From positions 384,175 to 448,174 of the forward strand of contig JADJCS010000002.1 in assembly GCA_016703105.1 (NCBI GenBank): a stretch of DNA of 64,000 nt. The letters run 5' to 3'. Position 1 is the first letter of the stretch; each line of letters starts with the position of its first letter. Source of the stretch: Flavobacteriales bacterium. GTDB taxonomy: Bacteria; Bacteroidota; Bacteroidia; Flavobacteriales_F; PHOS-HE28. The position numbers and the translations under genes were made by a program. The notes under the pieces were generated by a model, which was not told the DNA's origin, searched no databases, and worked only from the letters and a program-made list of their open reading frames with translations. This document shows, piece after piece, positions 49,809 through 62,041 of this stretch.

Positions 49809-50543
49809 ATGAGAACCTCCATCCTCTTCGTCTTCCTGCTCACCATCACCGCCTCTTGGGCGCAATCCGGCCTTGGGGTCAAGGCGGGTGGCAACTACAG
49901 CTTCCTATCCATGATGAAGGGCAAAGACTGGCCCTCGAACGCAGCCTTTGACTACGTCAATGATCACGTACTACGAAGGACCCTAGCTTTCAGTTGGGGA
50001 TATACGGCTCGGATCCAACTTGCGAAATGGTTGGACCTGAGCCCGGAACTCTTTTGCAGCAGGACACTGAACATGGATCGGACCGGTGAAACCAACTACC
50101 AGGACCAGGCCGGTAACCACATCAACTGGCGGAGCGAAGCGAGTTCCACCGTGACCATGCGCTATGTGGAGTTACCAGTGCTGCTCGGCTTCAAAATGCC
50201 GTTCGGGTTGCGCGTAGAGATGGGACCAGTAGGTTCCGCGATGGTCCATTACTCCTCGGCCTACGAATCGAAGTCCACCTGGTACACCAATGGGGCGTGG
50301 ACCGGATCCGACGAGGACAAAGACAAGGTCGATGGCGATGCCGAAAAGGGCGGGTTCAATCTCTTCGAATTCGCCGTGGCCGGCGGATTGAACTATGAGC
50401 TGCGCAACGGTTTGAACTTCGGCGCGCGCTACCAGCGCGGGCTCACCACCGTAACCGAGGACTCGGACCTGGTTGAGTACTACTACAACTTGGTCCAGCT
50501 ATCGTTGGGGTTTACGTTCCTGGGGAAACGCGGGGCGGAGTAA
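49809..50543 (+). CDS. Outer-membrane beta-barrel protein (PorT/OmpW-like layout)
   Basis: A 244-residue protein with a signal peptide (MRTSILFVFLLTITASWAQ). The mature part starts SGLGVKAGGNYSFLSMMKG and has strand pairs typical of the PorT-like outer-membrane family: TLAFSWGYTARIQLAKWLDL, TVTMRYVELPVLLGFKMPFG, LRVEMGPVGSAMV, FEFAVAGGLNYELRNGLNFG and the aromatic C-terminal strand VQLSLGFTFLGK. PorT-like barrels in this phylum include a T9SS component, but most members are uncharacterised. It starts about 260 bases from the divergent VCBS gene. No partner genes give further clues. Confidence 0.78.
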   Translation: MRTSILFVFLLTITASWAQSGLGVKAGGNYSFLSMMKGKDWPSNAAFDYVNDHVLRRTLAFSWGYTARIQLAKWLDLSPELFCSRTLNMDRTGETNYQDQAGNHINWRSEASSTVTMRYVELPVLLGFKMPFGLRVEMGPVGSAMVHYSSAYESKSTWYTNGAWTGSDEDKDKVDGDAEKGGFNLFEFAVAGGLNYELRNGLNFGARYQRGLTTVTEDSDLVEYYYNLVQLSLGFTFLGKRGAE

Positions 50544-50600
50544 CTGTGTTGATGTAAGATGCGATAGTGAAAGTATCCGCGAACGAACCAAAATGAGTTT

Positions 50601-53600
50601 ATGATGGCGCCGACCAACCGCAACTCAGCCGCAGCATACGCCAAGCCGGAAAGAACTACGTACGGTGGTGTGGCTCTCTGGTTCGGGGCGCTGATCAACT
50701 GGCGGACTCGATTCTCTGCTCAACGATGTTGGCATCATCGCAAATGCGCGGACAGGCCAACGTTACTGTGGCCTCGAACAATCTGCCGCCATACTGCGAG
50801 CAGGAGATCATCACACTGGTGGTGACCAGTGGCGTGTGGGCCGGGCAACCCAGCGCAGTGGTCCGTGACCAATGGCACAGATACCTTCACTGGACCCAGC
50901 GTTGCGCCCAACTACTGTGAGTTCACAATGCTTTACGGTGTTGGTTGCTGGGATGTGACGGTAACGGTCGCAGGAACCACCTATCCTGTGTTCGTTGACC
51001 TTTTCTGTGTGCATCCATTCCCAGTTGCCGGTTTCTCGGTCTCCGACACAACCATTTGCGAAGGAGGTTGCGTGCAGTTCACTGATACAAGTACTCCGGC
51101 CGGGCAGATCGATCAATGGTTCTGGACCAACCTGGCTTCGGCGTGTCCGGATTCAGCTGACCTTGCAGTTCCGACTTTCACATGCTGCATCGCTAATTAT
51201 GGAACGTATTACCCGGAGCTCACCGTGGTCGATGTGAACGGCTGTCCGAGTGACATGGTCAATGGCCCAGCTATCACGGTGAGCGAAGACTATCCCACAG
51301 CGGCGTTCAACCCGGTGACCCTATTGGATTGCCCGGTACCGATGGATATAGTACTGAACAGCAGTTCTACAGGAGGCGGTGGGGGATCCATTACGGTCAA
51401 CTCATGGACACTGGTCGATCTTGGCACTTGGAACACCGTCAGTACCGGCTCCACATCGGGAATGACCTGCACAGGTCTCCCAGCCGGCGATTACGAGGCC
51501 TGCTTGACGGTGGAGAACGCGGCAGGATGCAGTGCTGACGTTTGCCACCCCGTTACCCTTTTCACTGAACCCGACCTCGCGATCACCGTATCGCCATCTC
51601 CTACTTGTGCCGGTGTCCCGGTCACGTTCTCAGCGCTGGGTACCACACCGGCATCACCCGGTTTGGTGAAATGGGACATCGATTGCAATGGTGTGGATGG
51701 TATCGGGATGAACTGGTCGCATGCCTTCCAATTGGCGGGCATATACAACGTGTGCGTGCATATCGAGTACACCACCACATGCTTCAAGGATACCATGTTC
51801 ATCGTCGAGGTGCTCGCACCGCTCGTGGCCGCATTCACGTCTGGGGACACGACGGTCTGCTTTTCACCCCTGCCGCTCTCCTTCCTCAATGAATCCAGCG
51901 GTTTGGGTGTGCTGAGCTATAGCTGGCTGGTGAACTCTGTTCAGCAGGCCACCACCACCGACTTCAATTGGACCTTCAACGCGACAAGCACGGTGGAATT
52001 GGCGGTTTCCAACACCATGGGTTGTACCGCCTCCGCAGCCGCGTTGATCACCATCGATCTACCTGACCTGTCCCTGTCGAACATACCGTTCGGCGTATGC
52101 GCGGGGATAGTATCGAACCGGAGTTCAACCTGAACATGATCCCGGCACAGGGGTTCATGGACTACTCGTGGGATTTCGACAACAACGGCACCGAGGACAG
52201 TGACCTTCCGAACCCCGTTTGGGCCTATCCTTCTGTCAGCGCATCGACCAACTTCACCATTTGCCTGACTATCACCTCAGCCACGGGCTGCACAGTGACC
52301 GCCTGCCAGAACATCCTTGTTTCCCCCGCGCTCGACGCCGGCTTTGGACCTGTGCCGCAGCACCTGTGCGCTGGGGTGGGGATCAGCCTCTGTGCGGATA
52401 ACCCGAACGGCACGAGCTACCAGTGGAGTTTTGGAGATGGAACCGGTACATGGACATCGCCAGGACCATGCATCAACTACACCTACAACGATACGGGCTG
52501 CTTCGATGTGACCCTGCTCATTTCCAATCTGGGTTGTACCGCTGATTCAACAGTCACGGACGCCATCTGTATCTGGGGGCCCATCGCGGACTTCTCGGTC
52601 ATGCAATCGTGCTCGTCTCCTTTCGAAGTGTCCTTTACCAACCTCTCGCTTTTCGACGATAGCCTCTTCTGGGACTTCGGTGATGGCACCACCATGGATG
52701 GGGATTCCGCCGCCGATGCTCCGCGATCCATACGCCATCGCACACGTACATAGAAGGGATCCACACGGTCTGTCTGACCGCCGCAGCGGATACCTCTACC
52801 TGCCCGCACACGCGCTGTGTGGAGATCTATATCGATGAACCTAGCGCCAACCTCAGCTTCACACCCACGAGCGGCTGCCCTCCGCTTTGTGTCGAGTTCA
52901 CCACGGACGAACCGTTCAACGTGGCTTGGGAGATCGGCTTCGGGAACGGGGATACGCTCAGTGCCGATGCCACACCCTGTGGTCCTGGTGATGCCATCAG
53001 CGACTGCATTACATGGAACGCGATGTTCACCCATGACCAGATCGACTCGGCGTACCGCGTCCCGTTCGCTGGTGGGTTCAACTTTCCTGCATGCGTGAAA
53101 TATGACACCGCAGGGAGTTATGACATCATGGCCATCGCCACGAACATCAATGGCTGCATAGACACGACCATCTACGACGATGCGGTCGTGGTCAACACGG
53201 ACCCTGATTTCGCCAGCTTCACTCACACCATCACCAGTGCTTGTGGTCCGTTGTGCATCGACTTCGTTGCGGACAATGTGCTGGGCACTTACCAATGGAG
53301 CTACCGTACCTCATTCTTGTCGCCATGGACGAGCTTCGGCGGCAACAGCCCCACACCTTCGCTATGTGTGGCCTTGCCGGTATCCAGCTTGGAAGTGCGG
53401 CTTCAAGGCGATATGGGCACCTGTTCGGATACGCAAGTTGTGCCCATTCCCATGCCCTCGCTTGCCGCTTCCGCGTTCAGCATCATTGATGCCACACCTT
53501 GTGTGGGGCAGCTGGTGAACTTCGAGGAAACCACGCTGCTTCCGGCCAGCAACTATGCGTGGCTTGTTGAAGCGGATCCAGTACCAGGGACTATCGCCAT

Positions 53601-56481
53601 GGGTCACGCCTTCACCTCGAGCGGCCTCTATGATGTATGCCTCGTGGTGACTGATGCCACGTATGGATGCCAGGATACCCTCTGTCAGATCGTTGAAGCT
53701 TACACCCCTGACCCACAATTCGAGTTGAGTCTTAGTCCAGTGGGGTGCAATACCCTTTTTACCGCCTGCGATACGGCAACTCAGCTAGGGAGCACATACA
53801 CCTATGAATTGCTCTCGATCTATCCTCCTGCGGCGCCTGAGACCTTGTGGGTGAACACTGCTAACCCCTGCGTGAACCAGATGCTGGCACTTGGGGTTTA
53901 CGATCTTGTGGTTTCGGTTTCTGGTCCTGCAGGTTGGAATGATTGCACCGTGAACGACACCATCCACGATCTACTTGGATTGGGGGATGTGCTCGGACCT
54001 TTCACTTGGACCGGTGATACCGTCCGCTGCAAGGACTTCTGTACGACGTTCCAAGTGTTCAATCCCCTCGCTATCGGATATGCCTACCTGTGGGATTTTG
54101 GTGATGGCAGTGGCGCGACAGGTACGATCGTTTCCCATTGCTATTCCGACACGGGCACCTTTTGTCCAAGGCTTCAGGTGGTTTTTCCCAACGGCTGTGA
54201 CCCGCATTTCGAGAGCGATAGCTGCATCGTGGTCTTGCCGTATGACGTGACAGTCGCCTATGATGATAACATCTGCTTTGGAGACAGCTCCTTCGCCGAA
54301 TTCACACCCGGCAATTTCGCCATCGGCAACATCACCTTCACGCCTGCGAGCGATGTAACAGCCTTGCCTCCGTGGTACTATGCGCTTTCGCCGCCTATCA
54401 CCCGGACCTACATCGCCACCTCAACCTATGCACAGTGCGAGGACAAGGACACGCTGCATATCGAAGTGCTCCCGCTCCCAGCCTTGATCGCCCAACCCTT
54501 CGGCCCTTTCTGCAAGAACGACGGCCAACTCCCCGACCCAGTGGTGCTGCCCTTCGGTCCTCCGGGGATCTCGACCTGGTCGCAGGTCTTGCCGCTGAAC
54601 ACCGGAAGCCTTCTCGGTGTATCACACGCGATCACATATACATACACCGACACACTCGGTTGCACGAACTCGATCGACATCTCCTTCACCGTTAACGATA
54701 CCACCGCCGTCGCCTTCGACAGTATGCATGTGTGCATCGATGCCCTACCCGTGGACCTGAACGACTTCGTGAGCCTGCCGGGCGATACATTCATGACCAA
54801 GTATGGGAACGTATGGGTAACCCTGCCTTCGCTCTTCAGTCCCGCTGCTGTGGTACCACCACCCACAACCGTAGTCACTGTCCCCATTGAATACCACTAT
54901 ACCAATGCCTTCGGATGCACGAGCATCAATGATTCGGTGATGACCGTACACCCTTTGCCGCTGCTCAGTTTCACCGTGCACGACACTTGTGCCCATACTC
55001 CCTTGGTGATCGTGAATACCAGCACCATCAACTCAGGAACCGTCCAGAACTGGCTCTGGAACATCACAGGACAACAACCGTTGACCTCGCAACAGGTGGG
55101 ACCCTTCTCCTACGGTGCGGATACCATCGGTATCCAACTCACAGCGACCTCCGATCGCGGTTGCTCCACCACGCTTGCGGATACCGCTTTGGTACATCCC
55201 GTTCCGGCCGCAGGCTTCCTTGTGGAGGACGATTGCCAGTTCGATACGATCCCATACACCAACCTGAGCACCATCGACTGGGCCGAACCGCTCTACTGGG
55301 ATTGGCGCTTCGAAGATGGCACGAATTCCACGGTACAGAACCCCAGCCATGCCTGGCCGATCTGGGGCAGCTTCATCGACACGCTCATCGTTTCGTCCTC
55401 ATTCGGTTGCGCGGATACCACGACCCGAGCCATCACGGTACACCCCGCACCCATTCCAGGAATTGCTTTCACGGACACTTGCTTCGCTATCCCCTCTGTG
55501 ATCAACAGCACATCCACCATACCCCAAGGCACCATCGACCAGCACACCTGGGACCTGGGGGAAGGCGCGCTACAGGTTGGAACGACCGCCCTGCACCAGT
55601 ATTCAGCTCCGGGGCATTGGCCGATCGAACTCACCGTCGTGTCGGACCAAGGGTGTACAGCGACCGCACTCGACACCATCGAGATATTTCCCCTGCCGCA
55701 AGTCGGCTGGCTTGTATCCGATACCGCAATCTGCGTACACGAATGCGTGCAGTTCACCGACGTATCTACGGTCACCGGACCCTATCAGAATGTTGACTGG
55801 CAATGGACGGTGAGCAACGGCCATGGACCAAGGACAGGGCACCATCGTGTGTTTCCCGGCAAGTGGTGAATACTCGGTGAGGCTGGTGGTGACCACCGCC
55901 AACGGCTGCACGGACAGCCTATCGGTGCCCGCTCAAGTCATCGTACACCCGCAGCCAGTCGCTGGTTTCTTCCCGGATCCCCCACGCACTGGCATCCTTG
56001 AACCCGAGATCCAGTTCACGGATACGTCCCAGGGTGCGGTGGCATGGGCCTATGTCTTCGGCGATGGCGACCTCAGCCTCGACCAGCATCCCACGCATCT
56101 GTATCCCGACCACGGCACCTATCTCGTGGAATGACGTGACCAGTGAATTCGGCTGCCTCGATACCGCCTACCACCAGGTGATCATCGATCCCGACCTGCT
56201 CATCTATGTGCCCAATGCCTTCACACCCGATGGCGATGGCGTGAACGACGTATTCCTGCCCTCCCTCGATGGTTTCGTGGTGCGCGACTACAACCTCACC
56301 ATCTGGGACCGCTGGGGCCAGCCCATCTTCGAGACAAGGATGAAGGCACATCTGGGACGGCCGGGTCAATGGCACGGGAAGCGTAGTGCAGGATGGGGTG
56401 TACGGGTGGCAGATCGAGCTGCGGGCCCAGAGCTTCGTGGGGAACAAGAGGCTGCGCGGGCATGTGTCCGTACTCCGCTGA
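50601..56481 (+). CDS. Giant PKD/Ig-like surface protein with T9SS type B sorting domain, several frameshifts
   Basis: A protein of about 1,950 residues read through several frames, changing near 50829, 52100, 52730, 55815, 56125 and 56345. The start is uncertain (50601-50726). Repeated blocks of about 80-90 residues, often with paired cysteines, have the PKD/HYR-like pattern, e.g. FSVSDTTICEGGCVQFTDTS, YSWDFDNNGTED, YQWSFGDGTGTW, YLWDFGDGSGATG and AYVFGDGDLSLDQHPTHLYP. Over ten copies can be counted. The C-terminus is the type B (CHU_C) sorting domain: YVPNAFTPDGDGVNDVF, LTIWDRWGQPIFET, then after a frame change IWDGRVNGTGSVVQDGVYGW and NKRLRGHVSVLR. It is a surface adhesin or matrix protein by analogy. 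Confidence 0.82.
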
Positions 56482-56507
56482 ACTGACCATACACAATGAT
56501 CCCTACC

Positions 56508-57493
56508 ATGAAGTACATCCTTCCAGCACTGCTGCTTTTCCATTGCATGACCTGGAAGCCCAGGACCAGATCGACGTCGTGCCCTGGACCTGCGCGGACG
56601 GCTATGAGGCATACTATGTCAGCATAGCGCCCGATACGGTCCTGGTGCCTTACATGGCATCCTGGACATCCGGTCCACCCGTGCGCACCTTGCTCATCTG
56701 CATCACTGGCGACTGTACGAACGCAGGACTGATCACCAACCAGACCCATGATACGCTGGAGATCGGCTGGAGCGGCATGTGGGGATGGTACCTCGAGGAC
56801 TTTTGGTTGAACCTGCAGATCTTCGACGGTGTCAACTATTCTGTCTCGGACGCGTATTTCACAACCACGGAGAATGCACCGGACACGCTCTCGATCGACG
56901 TTCCGACGGTCGTGCAAACCCCAACCGGTGATTCCATCGCCTGGGTGGTGCAGGCCAGCAATTGGGGCATCGTCACCTATTGCCCGGAGTATGTCACGCG
57001 CATTCATACAACGGTGACCGACAGCATGACGGAAGCCTTGCTGTACATGGATACCGTCATTCAGACCGGTTCGCTCGGCGTCTTCCCCCATGCCTTTGGG
57101 TTCAATTCCGGATACAACGGGCCACCGAGAACCTTGCGGCTGGACTGCCAGATGATGAACGAGGATACCAGCGCAGTGCCCGCCTTTCCACCAAGGCTGA
57201 TCAAAACCGCAGAACCAGTCTATATCTCCATCGGTGCGCTCTCCACAGGAATGGCGCAGGCAACAGGTACCACCGCCATGGTACTGCCAAACCCCTTCCA
57301 TGATCAGTTCACCCTGCGAACCTCGGGCCCTGGGCACTACGCTATCATGAACACCAAAGGGATCATTGTTGCTTCGGGCTGGACAGACGGGGAGGTCATG
57401 ATCCTGGCGCCTTGGGATCCGGGCGTTTACATGCTCACCTTCACCGACGGGGAGGGTCACCGAGCGCTACAGCGCATCGTGTGTATATACTGA
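56508..57493 (+). CDS. Secreted protein with T9SS type A sorting domain, frameshift in the signal peptide
   Basis: About 328 residues. ATG 56508 gives MKYILPALLLFHCM, a plausible signal peptide, but the frame changes near 56549; with one base added it reads MTLEAQDQIDVVPWTCADGYE, giving a cut near EAQ. The rest, DQIDVVPWTCADGYEAYYVS onward, is strand-rich without a known enzyme motif. Residues 245-328 form the sorting domain: TTAMVLPNPFHDQFTLRTS, HYAIMNTKGIIVASGW, PWDPGVYMLTFTDGEG and the end LQRIVCIY. It starts 26 bases after the giant PKD gene, so the two are likely co-transcribed surface proteins. Confidence 0.78.
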
Positions 57494-57623
57494 GCATCTT
57501 TGGGCGTGATTTGATTGTTCCTGGATACTTGGTAGTTTCCGCCGTGAAGTCCATTCCCGGAGGACGAGTTTGTGGCGGAAGGAGGCGTGGGAAACCTCGG
57601 TCAAGGGTGAGTAGTATCCAGCC

Positions 57624-59591
57624 ATGAAAGCGCTCAATCGCTTGCTCGTCGCCACCGTTTTGATCTTTACGGCTGCTGCATCAAGTGCCCAAAAACGGGG
57701 TCAAGAATTGCTAGACTCCCTGCTGCAAGAACTGCACAAGACCGAGCGCGACACCACCAAGGTGAAACTGCTTTACGATTTGTCTCGTGTCTACTACATC
57801 AGCGGTGACTACGAGCGGGCACTGAACTACGTTGATGAATCCAAGCAACTCGCAGAGGAGCTCGAATACAGAAAAGGTGTCGCAGATGCGCTCATGGCCT
57901 TAGGTTTATTGTCCCAGGCACGCGGCGATTTTAGCCTAGCGCTCAAGCATCTTTCTGCATCGTTGAAAATGAGGGAAGCGGAGGGCGATAAAACGGCGCT
58001 CGTCAAGACATACAACAACATTGGGGGTGTGTACTACAGCCAGAGCGACTACACCGAGGCTCTAAGGAATCACATCGCGGCGCTAAAGATCGGAGAGGAG
58101 ATCGGTGATCAGAAAGGCATTGCGTATGCGCATGGCAATATCGGCAATGTTTATCACCAACAGCGTAACTACCGCGAGGCACTAAGCCATCACTTTGCCG
58201 CATTGAAATTACTTGAGGATAGAGGTTTTGCCGAGCAGATGGGGGCTTATATCAACATTGGCCGCGCATATAACGAACTGGACGAATATTCCGAAGCATT
58301 AAGGTATTTGTCGCATAGCTTGGAGATCGCCGTGAGCATTGGTAATAAGAGGCAGATCGCCGAATGCTATGCCGATATCGGGGGGGTGTGCTGGAACAAA
58401 GGCGACTACGCTGAGGCTCTAAAGAACCACCTTGCCTCGCTTCGAATAAATGAGGAGATCGGTGATAAGAGCGGTATCGCAACTTGCTGCATCAACATTG
58501 CCTACGCTCATCAGAGCTTGAACGACAATGTTGAGGCAAAACGATGGGTTGTAAAGGGATTGATCTTCGCCCATAAGATTGGAAAGAATGCTATGCTCAG
58601 TCGAGCGCACAAGGCCTTTTACGCAGTGGCCGGGCAATTGAATGACTACAAGGGGGCCTACGAGCATTACAAATTGCATATCCTACACCGGGATAGTGTG
58701 TTCAACGAAAAGAAGAGCAAGGAACTGGTACACGCACAGTTGCAGTACGAATTCGAAAAGGAAGAGGCGGTCGACAGCCTCGCTCAAGCTGTGAGGACCG
58801 TTCATTTGGAGAATGAGAATGAGATAGTGCAACTTGAGGCCACCAAGCGCCAGAACACCTCCCGCGCCATAGCAGGTGCGGGCATTCTTATGCTCATCGG
58901 TGGCGGCACGGCCTTCACGCTCGATCGCAAACGCCGCAAAGAGAGGCACGCACGCCAAGCCGCGCTGTTGGAGACCCATGCCTGGCGTGCCCAAGTGAAC
59001 CCCCGGTTCATCCACAGCGCGCTCAATAGTATCCACGAGTACGTGGATGCGAACGATCGGACCCTGGCCTCTAAATTCCTCACCCGCTTCGCCCGGCTGA
59101 TGCGCGCCGTGCTGGAGAACGCCAAGCAAGAGGAGGTGTCCCTGCGGAGCGATCTCGACGTGCTGCGCGACTATCTGGAATTGGAACAGGCACGCTTGCA
59201 CGATCGGTTCAGCTATGCGATCGAGTGGTGGATCCCGCCCTGGATCAGGACGACGTGATGGTGCCTCCCATGCTCTTGCAGCCCTTTGTCGAGGATACGA
59301 TCGGGCAGGGGATCCGTGCAGGAAGGATGGTGCCGGCATCTCACAATCACCATCCACCCACACCAGGGTGGACTGTGCATGGCGGTGGAGGATGATGTCG
59401 GTGCGCGGGAAAGTGCTGAGGCATCGGCCACACACACGTTGGACAGTGCGGAAAGGATGGGCACCGGGATCACCCGCTCCCGGCTCCAGCTCCTTGCACA
59501 GCAACAGGGCAAGCCCGCCGGTGTGCAAGAGATCAACTCCTCCAATGGCAGGAAGGTGGAAGTGCTGCTCCCCCTGATGACCGCCGCTTGA
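57624..59591 (+). CDS. TPR-LytS sensor kinase-like protein with degenerate catalytic residues, frameshifted
   Basis: About 655 residues from MKALNRLLVATVLIFTAAAS (signal peptide). Seven or more TPR units follow (YNNIGGVYYSQSDYTEALRNH, YADIGGVCWNKGDYAEALKN), a membrane helix AIAGAGILMLIGGGTAF (about 413-430), then the LytS-type kinase domain. The phosphoacceptor block is AQVNPRFIHSALNSI: the His of the usual NPHF motif is Arg (codon 59004-59006). The N-box reads VEDTIGQGI instead of ENAIWHG. Near 59230 and 59330 the frame changes, after which MAVEDDVGARE (G-box) and the C-terminus follow to 59591. Other parts (LRSDLDVLRDYLELEQARL) match the next two genes. It is probably a pseudokinase paralogue. 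Confidence 0.82.
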
Positions 59592-59595
59592 TCCC

Positions 59596-61982
59596 ATGGG
59601 CTCGCTGCCGAAGCACACGACCAAAGCCTCACCGGTCATACCGGGACGGCTAGGGGTGCTCTTGCTCCTCCTGCTCGCCTGCTCCGCAGAGATGGTCGCC
59701 CAATCATCCGCGATCGATTCCATCCGGCGAGTGATCGCCACCGCGAAGGTGGACACGACCCGTCTCGCGGCCATGATCGCTTTAAGCGAACACATCTATA
59801 CCGTGGACCCGGACACGAATTCGATCATCTGCCGGGACGTGCTGCACCGCGCGGACGCCGCGTTGAAGAAGTCCGGTCTGGAACCAGAGGAGCGTAGCGC
59901 CTTCCTGCGCATTCAAGCCACCGCCGTCAACAACATGGCCGTATCACACTTCATTTTTGGTGAACTCGACAGCGCCCTGAACTGCTTCCAGCGGGCACAG
60001 GGGCTGCATGAGGCCAATGGCAGCGCGGCAGGCGCCGCCGATGCGCTGAACAACCAAGGCATCGTGTACGAGGCGCAGGGGAACCATGCGGAACAGCGTC
60101 GCTGCCTTTTCAGCGCCCTGCATGCGTATGAGCGCGCGAAGGATCGTGCCAATACCGGCACCGCACTGAACAACATCGGCAACTACTTCGCTGCGCGTGG
60201 CCTGCCGGACAGCGCACTTGCGTACTTGGACAGCAGCTTGAAGGTCTTTACCGGGTTGAAGGATCAGCAGGGTATCGCCAACAGCCTGCTCAACATCGGC
60301 AGGTTCTTCGAGGAGACGGGTAAACCTGCGGAAGCGCTGGAGCGCTATCTGGAATGTGAACGGATCTACACGGAACAAAGGGACGATCGCAGCCTCGCCG
60401 TCAGTTACAACAACATCGCCAGCATTTACAAGGACCAAGGCATCCTGGAGGAGTCGATCGGCTACCTGCACCGGGCGCTGGACATCCACCTCGAACAGGG
60501 GGGACAAACTCGGCGAGGCGAACGTGCGGATGAACATCGGCACCGCGCTGGACGACCAGGGCGAGCTGGACATGGCCTTGGAGGAGTTCGATAAGAGCCT
60601 CGCCATCTACCGCGGGAGCGGCGACCGGACCGGTGAGGCATTGATCCACGGCCACATCGGCAATGTGTGGAAGAACAAGGGCGACCGACCCAAGGCATTA
60701 GAGCACCTCCACGCCAGCCTCGCGATAAGCCGGGGGATCGATAGCCCGGACGAGATCTCCACCGCGCTCTACAAGCTCGGCCACTATCACGAGGACGTGG
60801 GTGAATTCGACAGCGCCTTGGCCCATTACGAAGAGTGCCTCGCCGTTGAGCAACGGACCCTGGACAAGGAGTCCGGAAGCGTTCACCCTATATAGCATCG
60901 GCGGCCTGAAGCTGAAGCAGGGAAAAGCGGCTGAGGCGGAGCGCTACGCGGAACTTTCACTTGCGATCGCACAGGAGCTGGGGTATCCCGTGAACATTAT
61001 GCGCGCCACCCAGGTGCTAAATGAGGCTCTGGCGAAACAGGGCAAGTGGGCGCGTGCCCTGGAGATGCTGGAACTGCACCAGCAAATGAAGGACAGTGTG
61101 GACAATGCGGAGAACGCGAAGAAGACCGTGCGGCTGCAAATGCGCTACACCTTCGACAAGAAGCAACTGGCCGACAGCCTGGCCCATGCGGCGAAACTGG
61201 GGAACTGGAGAACGAGAAGCGCATCGCCACCCCTGGAATCCGAGCAAGCCCGCAACCGGAGTTGGGCCTACGGGCTGGGCGGCCTGCTCTTGGGCGGCGG
61301 AGGTGCTGTGTACCGGCTCGATCGAAAGCGACGTCAGGAACGCTTCGAGCGAGAGGCCGCAGTACTGGAGGTGAAAGCGCTCCGGGCGCGCATGAACCCG
61401 CACTTCATCTTCAACGCACTGAACAGCATCAATGAATTCGTGGAAGAGAACGAACGGACCCTGGCCAAGGATTACCTATCCCGTTTCGCAGGGCTCATGA
61501 ACTCCGTGTTGGAGAACAGCCAGCGTGCCGAGGTCCCCCTGGCGAACGACCTGAAGGCCTTGCGCACCTATATGGACCTGGAGCAGCTGCGCATGTCGGG
61601 CAAGTTCGACTATACCATCACGGTGGACCCCACCATCGATCAGTACACCACCCTGGTACCGCCTCTCGTCCTCCAACCCTTCGTGGAGAACGCCATCTGG
61701 CACGGCATCTCCCCCAAGGAGGGCAAAGGGCACATCACGTTATCGGTGCAGCGGCAAGATACGCGGTTGATGATGACCGTGGAGGATGATGGCGTAGGCA
61801 GGAAGCCTTCGGCCGCACAGTCCCCATCGGCTGGCACGGCAAAGACCTCGCTCGGCACCGCGATCACACGCGAGCGCTTGGACATGTTCGGCAAACAACG
61901 CCAGGGGCATGCGGGCTTCCGGTACACCGATCTGTTGCACGGCACGCGCGTGGAAGTCGAGATGCCGATCGCGACGGTATGA
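59596..61982 (+). CDS. TPR-LytS sensor histidine kinase, frameshifted
   Basis: About 790 residues, starting MGSLPKHTTKASPVIPGRLG five bases after the previous gene's stop. A signal/anchor segment (GVLLLLLLACSAEM) precedes about nine TPR units (FQRAQGLHEANGSAAGAADA, LNNIGNYFAARGLPDSALAYL, EGALIHGHIGNVWKNKGDRP). The frame shifts near 60500 and 60885, and a short stretch at 61200-61240 may hold two compensating indels. A membrane helix (YGLGGLLLGGGGAVYRL) leads to the kinase core: ALRARMNPHFIFNALNSI with the phosphoacceptor His, VPPLVLQPFVENAIWHGI (N-box) and VEDDGVGRKPS (G-box). It should autophosphorylate and signal to a LytTR-type regulator, which is not in the window. Confidence 0.85.
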
Positions 61983-62041
61983 TCTAGGGATCGGGTCAGC
62001 CGATCCGATGATGTCACGCATGTACATCCTAATTTCCGGGC

